Shown here one piece after another: positions 44,853 through 56,846 of a stretch of 64,000 nt of DNA (its first letter is position 1; every line of letters starts with the position of its first letter). This DNA is from Apodospora peruviana (Eukaryota; Ascomycota; Sordariomycetes; Sordariales; Lasiosphaeriaceae): positions 3,472,001-3,536,000 of the forward strand of contig JAUEDM010000001.1 in the NCBI GenBank assembly GCA_033439685.1, read 5' to 3'. A model generated the notes under the pieces. It saw only the letters and a list, made by a program, of their open reading frames with translations, was not told the DNA's origin and did no database searches. Both the position numbers and the translations under genes were made by a program.

Positions 44853-47800
44853 TCAAGTTTTGGGGCTGTCAAGTCAGAGTTCGGGCTTCAGCTTCCTTCT
44901 ATGTCCCAGTCACTTGACGCAAGGGTGATGAACCAAAGATGGAGCACGCAAGCAAGCATGGAGCTTTGATCAAGCAAGGAGAAGCTAAGCTACTACCTAG
45001 TAAGGTAGACAAAGCACCAAACGAAACCTTGAGCCCTGTCTGTTCGGGAAGAACAAAGACTGGGCTGTCGGAAACGAGTTCTAGAGGTAGGGGGTGTGAG
45101 TACAAGGCCCGGCGCAATGTTCTAAAACCTGCCATGCGTGCGCGGGCTTCGGTTTGCTTTGCCTGAACATGGAGGCGTATCCTTGACAGAGTACCGCGCC
45201 AGGGAGTTAGGTAGCAGAGATGAGATGAAAAAGCAAAAAGAAAAAGGACAAACCTTCCGCAAGAGGCAGTCTCTCACACGGGACTGGCCGGCACAGCACG
45301 GTCAGAGCGGGACAAAAGGGGGCGGCGGTTCACCCGACACGGTCACCAACTGCTGGGCAATGGCAGGCTTGGTCATGTTCATGTCATGATTCAATCTCTT
45401 CCGCGATTCATCTCGCTCACGGCAACCCGAGGAAAGTGCCTTGAAGAGGCAGCTGGCCCGCGTAACGACGGGCTCGCAATTCAGACTGCCGTCGGCTGGC
45501 CCCCGACTTCTTGGGAGCGGGACGACGAGGGACCGACTGAGGGTGCTGGGGGGAGGGTCCTTTGATAGCGTGGTATGGAGTAGTCGGGAAGAGGCCTGTG
45601 AGGGCACTCGACAACAGTGAGGTCAGAGGGAAGGGAGTGGTGGAAAGGCAGGCGGATGGTACGGTGACCATGGAAGGGAAAGGGATGAACTATTCTTAGT
45701 ATATAGGGGCCACGTTTTATTCCTGCAGTGATCCAATTCATTAGTTTTCAGGCTTACCGATCTTGGGACCCATGGTAACGTGCCGTCGAAACAGAGTTGC
45801 AGTTGTGCGCCGGCTTTGCTGGTGATGGTAGTGTATGTGTAAGTCAGTGGATGTGGAGGTAGGGGGCTGGTCCGGGATGCGTACTGGCCGACAGGCGACC
45901 TGGGGAGAGAGAACGAGAGGCGGGATGATGGTTCAGCGCCGAGGTCAGTCAGTCAGGCAAGCCCTGGAAAACCCAGGGAGCAGGCGGGATGGGAATGATC
46001 GGATGGAGTCTGCTTGGAGGCTGCAGCTCTGCTAGTGCAGCCATTGACATGTACTAGTCTGGTATATATTATGTGTCTGTTATACTTATAATCGAGGCAT
46101 TGGTCTCGAGAGCCAAGCGAGTATCAGAGGCTGTGCTAGCCAACAAAGTCAGACGAGAGAGGCATGGGAAATGCAAAGGTACATGGATTGGGTGCGGCAA
46201 AAGAAAGTATACGGCTGTATGCGTTATACAACTCTGTTCATGTAATTTAGAATGAGAAGAAAGAAGCCAAGTCATCTTCCTACCTGTTACCTCGGTTTCC
46301 AAACATCGTCAGTCCGTAATGTGGGGTGGAAGGTACCTTACTAGGTGGTGTACACGTACCACGGTTCATCTGGTTCATCAGACGAGCTGCGTGGATACAG
46401 ACCCGGGTAAGGTAGCACCGGGACCAGGTCCAAGAGAATTATGAGACTCTTCAGACTGCAGAAGCTGCACACGACGTGGGGAAGACCCTCGCTAGGGCCA
46501 GACAAAACCAAACAGCGGTTGATCACTCTTGTTTGGCAACGGGTTTGGTGGCTCGGGCACTTTCGTTGCTCCTAATGGCGGCCCGGTGATGCTTGTGATG
46601 CGGTGATGATTCGATTGTTGTCACTTTGATGATGCGCGCGATGCAATGCTCGACGGACTGGGTCGAAACACCATTCAGACGCTGTTCGCAGTTGAAGGCG
46701 GCGGGTGCGCCTACGTACTTGGCGAAAGACTGGCGGGCTGCTTGGACGAGAGACAGACTTCGAGACGACAGGTCGTTGGCTGGGGTTTCTATCTGATGTA
46801 CATAACACATACGTACGGAATGAAATAAAGTGCTCAAAGGGACTGTGGGCTGGGGAGCACGAGAGGCTGCGAGGGTTGCGTGACATATATGAACGGGCTC
46901 CTTTTAATCAATCCTGGGGAGCGGCGCATCCAGTGCATCCATTCTGTTTGGCCCAGGTGGTCATTTGCGCCGTCATGGAACGAGGCCGGGCAGTCGAATG
47001 CGGAAGGCCCTCCGAGCTGGAGGACGTGGACGACTGGAGGGCCGCAGGAAGAAGAGGAAAAGGGGGGGTGACACAGGAGACCACTCGGTAAAAAAGAAAC
47101 AGTGGGGGAGAATGGAAGAGAGGCTGGATTTTGGTGCATCTCACACCAAAATTCGGCGAACCAGTCGGGAAAGGAGCAGGTCTGAGCTACTGCAGCGCGG
47201 CTGGAACATGGAAAATGTGCCTCACGGCCGCGTCCGATCGAATCTTTGGAACCTGAAATCGAAAACGAGACCATAAATCACGGGGCCGGCGCGGCATTCT
47301 TCCGGAGGCACTGAAATCCCCAACCCCGCCTTGCCAGCCACAACTCCTCCGAATTGATCAATCCACCGTGCCCTAACGCCGATAGTGGCTTGTGAGGAGT
47401 GACTAAGCAGGTCCTTAGCGCCAAATTTTTCAGATATCAACCCGTCTCGATTTTTTTTTTCCCTCTTCTTTCTTCTTTTCTTCTTCGTGCGGCTGCCACG
47501 ACTCTATTTTAAAACATTACCCGTGTTGCTCGGATCCCTGATTCTCTCGCAAGAGACGAATCTTCCATGGATTCTTTGCGTCAGTCGTGGCCCAGATGAA
47601 TCATATTGCAGGCCGACCTCCTCACCAGTCAGTCCATCGAGAATCAAACCCCGCCAAAGGGGCTGGATGGTGGTGTTGTTGAGGTTGGACATTTATTTCT
47701 GGCTACCATTGTTGGATTGGATCATTGTATTGTTCATGCCGAACAGTTGACGGCTAAAGTCGCTGTTTTGTTTTGTTCAGCTGCTCGGTTGGAGACCGTT

Positions 47801-48547
47801 GGATGGCTGGTCGTGTGCGGGTCAAGGAGATTTGAGGCTCTTCTTGGCTTTGCTGGACCGCGCATCACACACACTCGAGCTTGTCAATCTCCGCCCTTCT
47901 CAACGAAACACTACCGGGGATCCCTGGGCGCGATCACAAACCAGCGTGATGCGGCTATATTGTGTCGACGGTGTTTCACCTGGCTGACAGGGTTGCTTGT
48001 CCCTCGCCTCGCCGTCGCATGACGTTCAAACGTTTTCTCCGATATTCAATGCGTTGCCCGTTCAAACCAGGAAGATGGTTGAGTTTCTAATTTCGTGCCG
48101 CGGATGAGCGTGGGAGGGCTTTAATTTCCCCAAACCAGGAATGAGGTTGGCGACATGCTCACCTCGTACCGGGAGGTGGTTTGCTTGGATTTATCCGCAT
48201 CTGAATACCCACCCAGTGACTCGAGAATCTATTCAATCGGAATGTGGTGTCGACGTAATCAAGTCTGGCCCACCCCGATTTAGGTGATATAGATATGCGA
48301 TTATATGATTGGAAGCCCGACTATCAGCTGCCCTCGTCTAATCGTAGGAATATGGAAGCCTTGCATTACCACACTTGCCGTACCAGCCTCAAAAATGACG
48401 TTCGGGTAGGCCGTACATAGAATATAATCAGCGGTCATTTATACCTCTATGCAAGATAGCTGTTAATGCCCCTATCCTACTCCGCCTTCCTCAGCCCCCG
48501 TATTTGGAGACACAGGACGAAGGTACGATGGTATCTATCGCTGCCCC

Positions 48548-49879
48548 TTACTCGCCAGGCTCATCTCCAATCTTCTCGAGCTTGCCCATCTCCCGCTTCT
48601 CGCCAGCCTCTCCGATCAATCTCAACCGGTCCAGCCTCACCTTTTCGCTGTTGCTGTCACCGTCGCCGTCCACCACGAACATGACCAAGCTGTTGATATT
48701 CTGGAACTTGACATAACGCAGGGGAATATTTGCCGTGCCGAGGGCATTCCAGTCCTTCTCAGACAGCTCAATAGTTTGGGTGGCTGACATATCCTCGGCC
48801 TCGTCAAACCCGAGGTTGTGCGGCTTGTTGGTAAAAAGCTTAATTGTCCTCGGCCTTTTGGGTGCGTCCTCATCGTCGACAGGTGGGCAAGACGTAATCT
48901 ATCAGCTTCGTTAGCAGTCTGATAACAGCGAAGCGGCCCAAAGTCCCCCCTTTCTCCCGTAGTTGATCTTACTTGTAGAGTGTGTAGCTTCAACATAGAC
49001 TGGAAGGGCAAGAAGAGCAACAGCTGCTCGTCCGTGTCGCTCTCGACCCAGTCCTTTGTCGATATCGTCTCGCCCCCTGACAGCGCGCTCGGTTGGCTGG
49101 CTTCAAAGAGTACCCGTACGCCGCCCGTGGACGAGTCGAAGTTTAGGAGCTCGGTCCGCTGCACCTCGATCTGACTTGTGATGTCGCCGTAGCCGCGCGG
49201 AAGGTCTGCGCCTCTCCAGCTCTCAGCGCTGCCGCCCCCCTCGCTACTGCCGATATTCTCGACATCGGCGGCGAGCTTCTTGACCACAGCCTGAAGTCTG
49301 GCAGGATCGGCGCCGGTGATTTTGTCGGCGACCTTGCCGCCCCGGAAGATGATGAATGTTGGGAGTTCGGTAACCGAGTAAGCAGCGGGGATATCCTTCT
49401 GTGTGTCGACGTTTACCTTGGCGAAGGTCGCAGCGCCGGGGCGAGACAGAGCCTGGGAGAGACGTTCGTAGATCGGGGCAATCTGTGTCGAGGAGCTGTT
49501 TGTGGTGGAATAGACTGAGGAAAAGTGACAAAGCGTTAGCAAAAGTCTTGTGTGTCTGTCGATCCAAGCTTGCGGATTGAAACACGTCTGCCCGCTGGCG
49601 TGTGAAACGGCGAGAAATAGAAACCGGGACAGGACGAAAAGGGTGTTTTAGCAAATGCTATGATGTATTTCGGCGCCCGGACAGCACTAGTCGATCAAGT
49701 TTCATCGAGAACAGCCGCCAAACGGACATCACGAAGGGCTTCACGATGGCGGGGTAGCATCTTGGAAGTAGCTGACATTATCATGACGGGAAGCACTTAC
49801 AGTTGACCACTACAAATCTTGACGATTGCAACACCTGGTCAAGATGCTGGGGCGATGCAATGCCCACAGTTGCTGACAT
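48548..49879 (-). CDS. Thioredoxin-like PITH-domain protein (TXNL1 type) lacking the CxxC
   Basis: Three exons on the minus strand: 49801-49879, 48973-49514 and 48548-48898, 323 residues. Introns are 286 nt (GTAAGT, GCTAAC branch) and 74 nt (GTAAGA, GCTAAC branch). Residues 1-105 are a thioredoxin fold: start MSATVGIASPQHLDQVL, strand FVVVNFYS, then QIAPIYERL, and the cis-Pro loop VTELPTFIIF. Where thioredoxins have WCGPCK this protein has TNSSST, so the two active cysteines are Asn32 and Ser35. Residues of about 125-300 form a PITH domain (DITSQIEVQRTELLN, then IKLFTNKPHNLGFDEAED, then VKFQNINSLVMFV). TXNL1/PITH proteins bind the 26S proteasome; here a redox role is unlikely and a binding role is inferred. 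Confidence 0.87.
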
Positions 49880-50845
49880 GATGATATGCGTAAGTCTCCA
49901 ACTTTTAGCGACTGTGTGTTGGGAAAAAGAGCTGCACAATGTGTTCCAGGTTGGATGTTGAAGAGATGGAACAGTTGCGATCTCAACAGAAGTCTGCCCC
50001 GCGGCACCCAAAGGCGGTTGCTCCTCCCTGCAAGGGACAACAGGCGCTATCCGTATTCAGACTAGTCTGAGACACGCTGGTTCGTGCTGTTGTTCCAGTG
50101 GTGGCTGGTTCCGTACCTTGCGGAACTGTCTCACGGAAAAGGACTGCAACTGAAATCAAGCTGATATTTGAGTCAGTGTGGTGATAGCCTCACAAGTTTA
50201 GTTTACAACTTATTCAAAGGTCCTTGCTCAAATCTTTCCTAATGGGAGCTTGCTTCCCAGTCTCTATAGGATGAGGCTGGTGAAGAAGGGACATGTGGCT
50301 CAGGTCCAGCCTTGACAGCTTCCTCGCCCTGGCCGCCGGGCGGGAGAGCTCCCCACTCTTTCTCTCGGCGGGCCGATGATCTGGGGTTGGGAATGGCCCA
50401 GCTCCACACCACCGGGAAGGACCCTCCCCAGCCTCACGAATTTCAAGAGGGCGGTGAGAACTGTCAGTCAGCCAGCCAGTATAGCTTCTCTCAGCTGCTA
50501 TTGGAGACCTTATGTTGCTGCTGCAAACAAGCTGCATCCTCGTAGGTCTCTCTGCCTTATTGTGAGCCAATCCGCTTGATTGCGCATCTTTGTCGAGCTC
50601 CTGGCCGGTCCTGCAGTACGCGCGATAACCAGTCAGCCTCGAAATCCCGACGACAGGACCCCATCCTCCAACATTTCAAAGAAGGCCCTGAAACTCGATC
50701 GTCCCGCGTGTATTGTACACGTAGGTTGGAGTCAATATAACTGCAAGTAGCACTTGACACATCGCGTCGCGGGAAGGACCGGCGAACGGGCAATCCCAAC
50801 CTCACTCGCTCCCGAGCCAGCCCACAGGAAGACAGAGAACCAAAG
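49880..50845. other. Divergent promoter region
   Basis: Shared upstream region of the thioredoxin-PITH gene and the basic one-TM gene. Frames at 50214-50570 (-) and 50312-50545 (+) are unremarkable. Confidence 0.55.
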
Positions 50846-51833
50846 ATGGGCTTCCTAGACGACGCAGCCTCCGTCATCTCAGGCGCACCATCGAAGCGGT
50901 CCAAGTCCCACCGGTCCTCCCGCCACAACTCCCACCACCATAGCAGCCGCAAGGACCGGTCGCGGAGCAAGTCCCGGTCTCGTTCCCGGTCGCGGCACCG
51001 GCACTCGTCCAACGCCGGCGGCGGACTAGCCGGGATAGCAGCCTCCGTGTTCGGCGTAGGTGACGATCACGACTCAGACCGAAAACGCCACAGCAAGCAC
51101 AGTAAACATCACGACGAGACCAGTCGCTCATTCTTCGGCGGCGCTTTCGACAACTATAACAAGCACAATGCCAGCAGGAGCAGCTTTTTCAGCGGTTTTG
51201 GTACAGTTCCCTCCCTCCCCCTTTACACACAATCCTCTCATCCCTACCTTACCTACCACAAAATCTTACTAAAACTCTGATGATATAGGAGGTGGCTCCC
51301 GCTCACCATCCTACTACAAGCGCTCCCCCCGACCGAACTTCGTCTCGCGCGTGCTCAAGCGTCTCAAGCGCCTCCTCCGCGACCTCGTCTACTACGCCAA
51401 GCGCCACCCGGTCAAAGTGTTTATGCTGGTGATCATGCCGCTCATCACGGGCGGCGCCCTGACCGCCCTGCTGGCCAAGTTTGGCTTGCGCCTGCCTGCC
51501 GCGGTGACCAGCATGATGGGCCTCGCGGGCAAGGCCGCGACCGGCGACTCCATCGGTCTCGTCGGCGAGGCCGTTCGCATGGCCAGCGGCGGGCTTAGTG
51601 GTGGCGGTGGTAGCGGAAGTCGCGGAGGAGGGGGTGGTGGTGGTTACGGCCATACCCACGCTACGATCGAGCGCGGTCGCGATGGCGGGATGCAGTGGGA
51701 GCGCCGCAAGGTTGAGCAGGACGGCTTTGGTCTTGGTAACTTGGGCGGACTGGCTAGCGTTGCTGGGCTAGCGAGTGGTGGTGGTGGTGGGTGGGGAGAT
51801 GGGTTGAAGGGCATCACGAAAATGTTTTCGTAA
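50846..51833 (+). CDS. Basic Ser/Arg/His-rich protein with one membrane segment
   Basis: Two exons, 50846-51200 and 51289-51833, 299 residues, with an 88-nt intron (GTACAG donor, TATAG acceptor). The start is MGFLDDAASVISGAPSKRSK. Residues 15-55 are rich in Ser, Arg and His (SRSKSRSRSRSRHRH), then comes a short GLAGIAASVFGVG stretch and another His/Lys-rich block. In exon 2 a basic segment (RVLKRLKRLLRDLVYYAKRH) leads into a single hydrophobic stretch of about 22 residues (VFMLVIMPLITGGALTALLA). The C-terminus is Gly-rich. The positive-inside pattern suggests a tail or single-pass membrane protein. I recognise no family, though similar proteins exist in other Sordariomycetes as far as I recall. 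Confidence 0.7.
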
Positions 51834-52404
51834 AATGGGCTGTTTTGTGTTGCTTGTGTTGTCAGCGAGCGGGCTAAGATTGGATGAGATTGATGTCGTA
51901 TACGCTTTGGTCATATTCATGTTCATGATATCTATGTTGTTTTTATGTCCTATGCGTTCATAGCGTTGCTCGGGGAATCATTTTGTATACCTCGTATCTA
52001 AGGTACCTGTTGTTCTCCATTGATTGATTGATTACGTTTAACGTCTCGTTACGCGTAATCAGTCAATCATCGGAGCGCGATATTTGGTCTGGATGTGAGG
52101 TATACAGAATGTTGTTATCAGTTTCTGTACCTATTGCCCGATTTTCACGTTTATACCCTTGTAGATTTGGACAGAAAAAACCAGCTATTTGTCATATCCA
52201 TTCGAAGACCTGCTTACTGATGAGGCCATTAAGATAGAAGTGAACAGGGCAAGATGAAGAAACCCCGAAAAGGCCAAATGCATTATTACAAAATCCCATA
52301 CTAAGCTAATAATGAGGCTAGAAATGCACAGAATATGAGGATACGAGACCGATGTTCAACCGTTGACCCCTTCCCAAACGAGTAGACCTCGAAACGAAGC
52401 TCAT
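51834..52404. other. Convergent 3' region
   Basis: T-rich 3' sequence with TATCTAAGGTACCT at 51995-52008, the same 14 bases as at 4966-4979. Confidence 0.6.
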
Positions 52405-53826
52405 CTAGCGTTTCCGTCTTCTTCCCGAGCTGGCGTTGCCTGCCACTGATTTGCGTCTGGTAGGTTGTGCAGCGGAAGCTCGTCTCGAAGACGGTAGAGG
52501 CGACGGCTCTCGGGGCAGTCGCTGTTCCACTTCAGCCTCACGTAGTTGCTCGCGACTGCCACTACCCGCGCTGATAACCCTCGCTCCCTGGTCAACGCCA
52601 TCACCCGGGCTGTCCGGTCCGGCCTCTTCCTCGCTTGATGTCTCCTCATCGCTCTCAAGATCCCTTGCCCGTGTCCTTCTTGCTAGGCCTCCGGAAGCAG
52701 CATGTGCACGAGATCCAGAACCAGACGCATATCCCGGGTTGCCTGGCGATCCCGACGTAGTCTGACGCGTAGCTGGGCTCCCGGCATGATATGTTGCGCG
52801 TGTGCCTGCTGTCATGTATTGAAAAGGGTCGAACGGACCTCCGGATTGACGAGCATCAGGTATGGCAGAAGTCGAGGCACTGTGAAGAGTGGTTGGAGGA
52901 TATGTATCTACAACCGCTGGCTCTCCACGGATGGAAGGAGCCCTCGAGCGAGGTCGAGCGGCTGCTGGATCTGACGAATGCCGGGGGGAGGCGGCATGGT
53001 CTGAAGGGCGCACGTAGGAATAAGCGAAGGGAGAGGAACTTGGGTCTCTGTCAACGGCACTGCGACTTGGTGGCCGTGAAGAACCAGTCCCGGAACGAAG
53101 ACGCCCGCTCCGAGATGATGGCGGAGGGAAGTAGCCCATTGGCGGTTTACCCTTCTGCTGTCCTTCATCGAGTTCTGAAGTTCGGGGTTGTGTGGGGCTG
53201 TCTCCTTGTAGCGTGTCTCTTCTCTTGCGAGAGGTTGGCTCCAGCTGAGAGATGGGCACAGCGAATCGCTGCTCTTTTCGCTTCCGTTGTCGTTGCCGCT
53301 CTAGAGCAACCAGCTCTTCCTTGCTCAGTTTTACAGCCTTTTTGCCCTTTGCCTGAGCCCGCCGTATGCGTGCCATGGCTGACTCGAGCACCTCTTCTTC
53401 TCTGGCTCGCAAGGTCAACCGTGCTGGAACAGCTTCGTCATCTGAATCTTCTGCTGAGTCGTCGTCTGAAGTCTCATCGCTGTTATCGTCATCGTCATCC
53501 TCCTCTGAACCATGTGCATAATCCCGCCGTGACCTAACACCACCTTCCCTGTCTCCCAAGTCTATACCCGTAAATCGAAGAGGATCACTGGAAAACCTGT
53601 GACCGCCCGATGTGCCAGAAGCCAAACCAACGCCTTGTGTATCAGTATCATCATCACTATGCAGTTCCTCCACCACCCTTCGCTCCGACCCCCACCAACC
53701 CTGTGCGTCGTCGCCCCCGTTGCGCGCTTCATGTTTCCTCCTCTCGCGCCTCGATGGTCTTCCCCATGGGGGCGCATATTTGGGAGCTCGCGGCCGACCA
53801 CCTAGACCGCCTCCCCGGAAAAAGCC
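52405..53826 (-). CDS. Acidic then Ser/Arg-rich disordered protein, 5' end unresolved
   Basis: The frame is open on the minus strand from an in-frame TGA (53827-53829) to the stop at 52405, 473 codons. The upstream part reads like protein (RPRAPKYAPPWGRPSRRERR, then QGWWGSERRVVEELHSDDD), but its first Met is at 53379. So either a first exon lies within or beyond the neighbouring PRA1 gene, or a non-ATG start is used, or translation begins at 53379 and yields 324 residues. The rest contains acidic runs (EEDDDDDNSDETSDDDSAED), a basic KEELVALERQRQRKRKEQRF segment, and a long Ser/Pro/Arg low-complexity tail ending SSGRRRKR. No domain is recognised; a nuclear location is plausible. The frame overlaps the PRA1 coding end by 25 nt. 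Confidence 0.6.
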   Translation of the reverse strand, partial: GFFRGGGLGGRPRAPKYAPPWGRPSRRERRKHEARNGGDDAQGWWGSERRVVEELHSDDDTDTQGVGLASGTSGGHRFSSDPLRFTGIDLGDREGGVRSRRDYAHGSEEDDDDDNSDETSDDDSAEDSDDEAVPARLTLRAREEEVLESAMARIRRAQAKGKKAVKLSKEELVALERQRQRKRKEQRFAVPISQLEPTSRKRRDTLQGDSPTQPRTSELDEGQQKGKPPMGYFPPPSSRSGRLRSGTGSSRPPSRSAVDRDPSSSPFAYSYVRPSDHAASPRHSSDPAAARPRSRAPSIRGEPAVVDTYPPTTLHSASTSAIPDARQSGGPFDPFQYMTAGTRATYHAGSPATRQTTSGSPGNPGYASGSGSRAHAASGGLARRTRARDLESDEETSSEEEAGPDSPGDGVDQGARVISAGSGSREQLREAEVEQRLPREPSPLPSSRRASAAQPTRRKSVAGNASSGRRRKR

Positions 53827-54332
53827 TCATCGATGGGCTTATCCATAAACGCAGCGTGGCCAAGGATGACCACACCGCTAGCACCAATTAACCACAGAGC
53901 AGTGCCCCATGGTCCTGCGTAAATGCCGACCGGAATGGCAATACACCACATTCCCGTGTAGAGTTGAGAGGTGGTGAAGCGCTGTTGTCCGATCTCCAAT
54001 TCGCGACCCTCGAGTTTGCCAATTATGTACGTTCCAGCAAAGACGAAGAATATGTCGAAGAGTAGCCATTTGTTGGTAAGAATTGCGTAGATAGCGAGCA
54101 TGGTAAACACGACCGTGTAGTTGCTAGAGAAGTAGCTGAGGTTGTAATTGACACGGGATTGCGCCTCAGGAAAACCGGATGGCTTGGACAACCGCTTCAT
54201 ATCGAAGAACTCCGAGACGGGTCGTAGGTTCGCAAATCGGCTTGCGATAGACGTGTTCCGAATGTTGGAGAACCGGTCCCCCAAGTTCAGACGAGACGTC
54301 AATGCGTCCAACGGGATCTGTATGCGCGACAT
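53802..54332 (-). CDS. Prenylated Rab acceptor PRA1/Yip3 family protein
   Basis: 176 residues from the ATG at 54332 (MSRIQIPLDALTSRLNLGDR); an upstream in-frame Met at 54425 is less likely. The PRA1 pattern is clear: FFDMKRLSKPSGFPEAQSRV, NYNLSYFSSNY, two long hydrophobic hairpins (TVVFTMLAIYAILTNKWLLF and LYTGMWCIAIPVGIYAG followed by ALWLIGASGVVILGHAAF), and a short acidic C-terminus (MDKPIDEAFSGEAV). Length equals yeast Yip3 (176). PRA1 proteins sit in ER/Golgi membranes and help prenylated Rab GTPases dissociate from GDI and load on membranes. The stop codon is directly followed, in another frame, by the open frame of the neighbour at 52405-53826. Confidence 0.9.
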   Translation of the reverse strand: MSRIQIPLDALTSRLNLGDRFSNIRNTSIASRFANLRPVSEFFDMKRLSKPSGFPEAQSRVNYNLSYFSSNYTVVFTMLAIYAILTNKWLLFDIFFVFAGTYIIGKLEGRELEIGQQRFTTSQLYTGMWCIAIPVGIYAGPWGTALWLIGASGVVILGHAAFMDKPIDEAFSGEAV

Positions 54333-56846
54333 CTTGAGACTGGGTTTGCGGGAGTGCACAGGATAGAATCGAGAATATCGTTGTTGCAAGTTCGCTGGTA
54401 GGCAAAATGCAGCTGATGCTGACACGTGGAAGATTAAAAGGCGAAAGACTCCAAGAGGGTCAAAGAAATTAGATCGCTGTTTAGCGTAGGATAGGAATAC
54501 GCTTTGTGAGCAGGTATGCGTTTGGTAAAGATCTGGCCTGGAGTCCGAAAAGGGGAAGTTGAAGATTGTGTCTTGAGATCTGTCAAAAACGCGATGTCAG
54601 GAAGATCCCTTGGCTGAATAAAAATAATTTCTGCGGGTCGTCGCGGCCCGCCAAGCCTTGAGACCAAATGGCCTCTCAATTGGCAGGCCAGGGAAGTTTC
54701 TCTTATTGCGGTTACGCCAGCTGGGCAGGAGGCGCGGCACTTGCTAGGCGGAAACGAAATTGCACTGCTCCTGGACGGGAGCACATACCTTGGCGGTCTC
54801 TGGCAGAGATCAGTTCTTGAGAATATGATTCCTATCCCCAAAGGAATTTGTTCCTTCCCCCTCAGGGCAGGTAGGAAGTCGGGAAATTAGGAGTTGAACG
54901 GGAACAGGTTTCGCTGCCTTGGTCGTCGGCAATGAAGATGATGTCGGTGACCAGGACAGTGGTAATAGAGCTGCGGATCCCGCTGCTGTGCTCCACTGGC
55001 GCCCTGGACTTCCCCAGGAGCCTGCCAGTTGATTCAGGTTGTCCCACTCTCCAGTCGCGAGTGGAACTCACGCTCCAATGCTCCCCCTTTTCGAGATCAC
55101 CCTCATTCGGCTCATCGAGGGCTGCCGGCGGGTTTGGTGGCGGATGGAAAGAGCGAGAAAACGGGACCGGAGCTCAACAAGGGGAGAGAGCTCCCATTTT
55201 CTACGGCACCGCATGGAAGGAAGCTGCCGGACGGGACTGCGGATTCCCCTACCCGCTGAGTTGGCGGTGGGGCGGGCGCTGTTGATGCTGGTACTGCAGG
55301 ATGAACCAGCGTAATCGACCAGTCACCGTCTTCCATCTTCATGTCGTCGGCCGGGCAAGCTTTTACCCAATGCCCAACTGGAAGCGCACGAAACAGGAAT
55401 CTGTGGTGATTTGTGCCCAAACTCGAACCCGTCAGGCATTTGTTCATTCCACGACAAAGTTGGAAAGTTGATTTTATCACAGCCAATTCCTGTGCAACCA
55501 TCCAAGTCGCCAGCACGACGACAACATCCCAAAGCTCGACGGGATTTCCCAGTCGGGCCTGCAGTGGGGTGCCGATGGGGTGCATGTTTGCCCGCATCTT
55601 CAAGCAGAGACATCCGTCTGGGGAGTATCGCTGAGCGGTGACGACGGAAGTAGCATGTAGGCAGGGTCAGGTAGCCAAGTGGTCATCGTCAAGTGTTCAT
55701 CTGTTGTGCAACAGCTTGAGCTTTGAGACATATCGGCCAAGCCAGTGCCAATGGCCTCACAGGGCGGACATCCCACGTGCTCGGCCCCTATTGCGTCGTT
55801 GAGCATTTGAGCTCCATCAGAGGCCTGTACAAATCGACGTATTTGGGTGTCATTGGACTCAATTGGCCGGTCTGGGTTGTTTTGTGGGATTACGAGTCTC
55901 TGAGGCGTTGATCTGACCCCTTTTTACGGATCTTGACCGTCCAGACATCCTTTGAGCCTCCCGAATCCCGAAGATCTGGTATACCAGTCGATCATGCAGA
56001 AAACGATCTCCAAAGGTTACCGCGACTTTATCGTGATGGTGCGAGTTGAAATCTCGATTGTACAATACCAACCCGAAGGTAATGGTGTTCTGTGTGCGGT
56101 ATTCGACTATTCGTATCACATCGGCCAATAACAGCGGGTCCGAAATTGCTCTCGGGATGGCCTCGCTGTCTTGTCTCCCTCTGGCTTGGACCCATACAAT
56201 GATGAAGAGGCAGTCGCAAGGGCCCCTTCCCCCATGAAACACATTCAGCGGGTGGACATTGGGAATTTATATGGCCGCGTGACGTCAGAAAGTGATGGCC
56301 ATATCACCCGAAAAAGCCGGTATCCCATTGCTTCTTCCTAATTTACCACGGAACTCGGCGATCCAGGCACACCATGGCTCCCGAGACAGACGAAAAGGAA
56401 GGTACGGGACGGATAACCTTGCTCTTGACCCAGGGCAGGTTCGATGATCTCCTGCCAAGCAGTCTTCTCCTCTTGGCGATGGCCACCGCGATCGATTCCA
56501 GGTTGTCAGTAAAGGTTATACCGATTTCAATTGAGTCCGTGCCGCCGTCAATTGATCGAGAATCCTCATCTCCAGGGTATCGGATGCTTTCTCCTTTGCG
56601 TGTCAGGTGAAGCGAAAGTGGGTTGATACCTTTATCAACAATTTAACCTCTGGTGGTGTGGTGTCAACTGACGAACCCTCAAAGGCAACCGACTCTCAAG
56701 GTCTACGGCCTACCAAGACCATCGTAGGAGAATATAAGAGTCACGATATACGGGTTCATTGACCAGGAGTCTCGGGTTACTGCCAAAACTCGCACAAACA
56801 ACACCAGACGGACCAGAACCGCACCAAGAGATATTACAAACATACA
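54333..56846. other. 2.5-kb divergent intergenic region
   Basis: Leader of PRA1 and promoter of the small secreted protein. ORFs (54434-54841 -, 55112-55603 -, 55859-56242 -, 56374-56610 +) have no recognisable content. The one at 56374 starts in good context (CACCATGGC) but leads nowhere convincing. Confidence 0.45.
56733..56738 (+). promoter_or_regulatory. Candidate TATA box of the small secreted protein gene
   Basis: TATAAG, 114 nt upstream of the ATG at 56847. Confidence 0.35.

Larger units (their letters stand above)
44123..48547. other. 4.4-kb mostly non-coding stretch
   Basis: Between the second 2EXR gene and the thioredoxin-PITH gene. Contains a candidate spliced micro-ORF at 44539-44852 (listed separately), a minus-strand ATGGGTCCCAAGATCG/GTAAGC start-plus-donor near 45774 whose continuation is unclear, palindromic CTACCTAGTAAGGTAG near 44992, AAGGTACCTTA at 46330 and a pyrimidine-rich tract at 47448-47487. 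ORFs such as 46834-47274 (-) and 47606-48022 (+) have no recognisable content. Confidence 0.45.

Noticed and set aside
45302..45776. Minus-strand gene starting ATGGGTCCCAAGATCG followed by GTAAGC
   Set aside because: The only nearby acceptor gives a 35-nt intron, too short, and none of the three downstream frames looks like a known protein.
55112..56242. Minus-strand ORFs of 163 and 127 codons
   Set aside because: No motif and no splice signals linking them; treated as non-coding.
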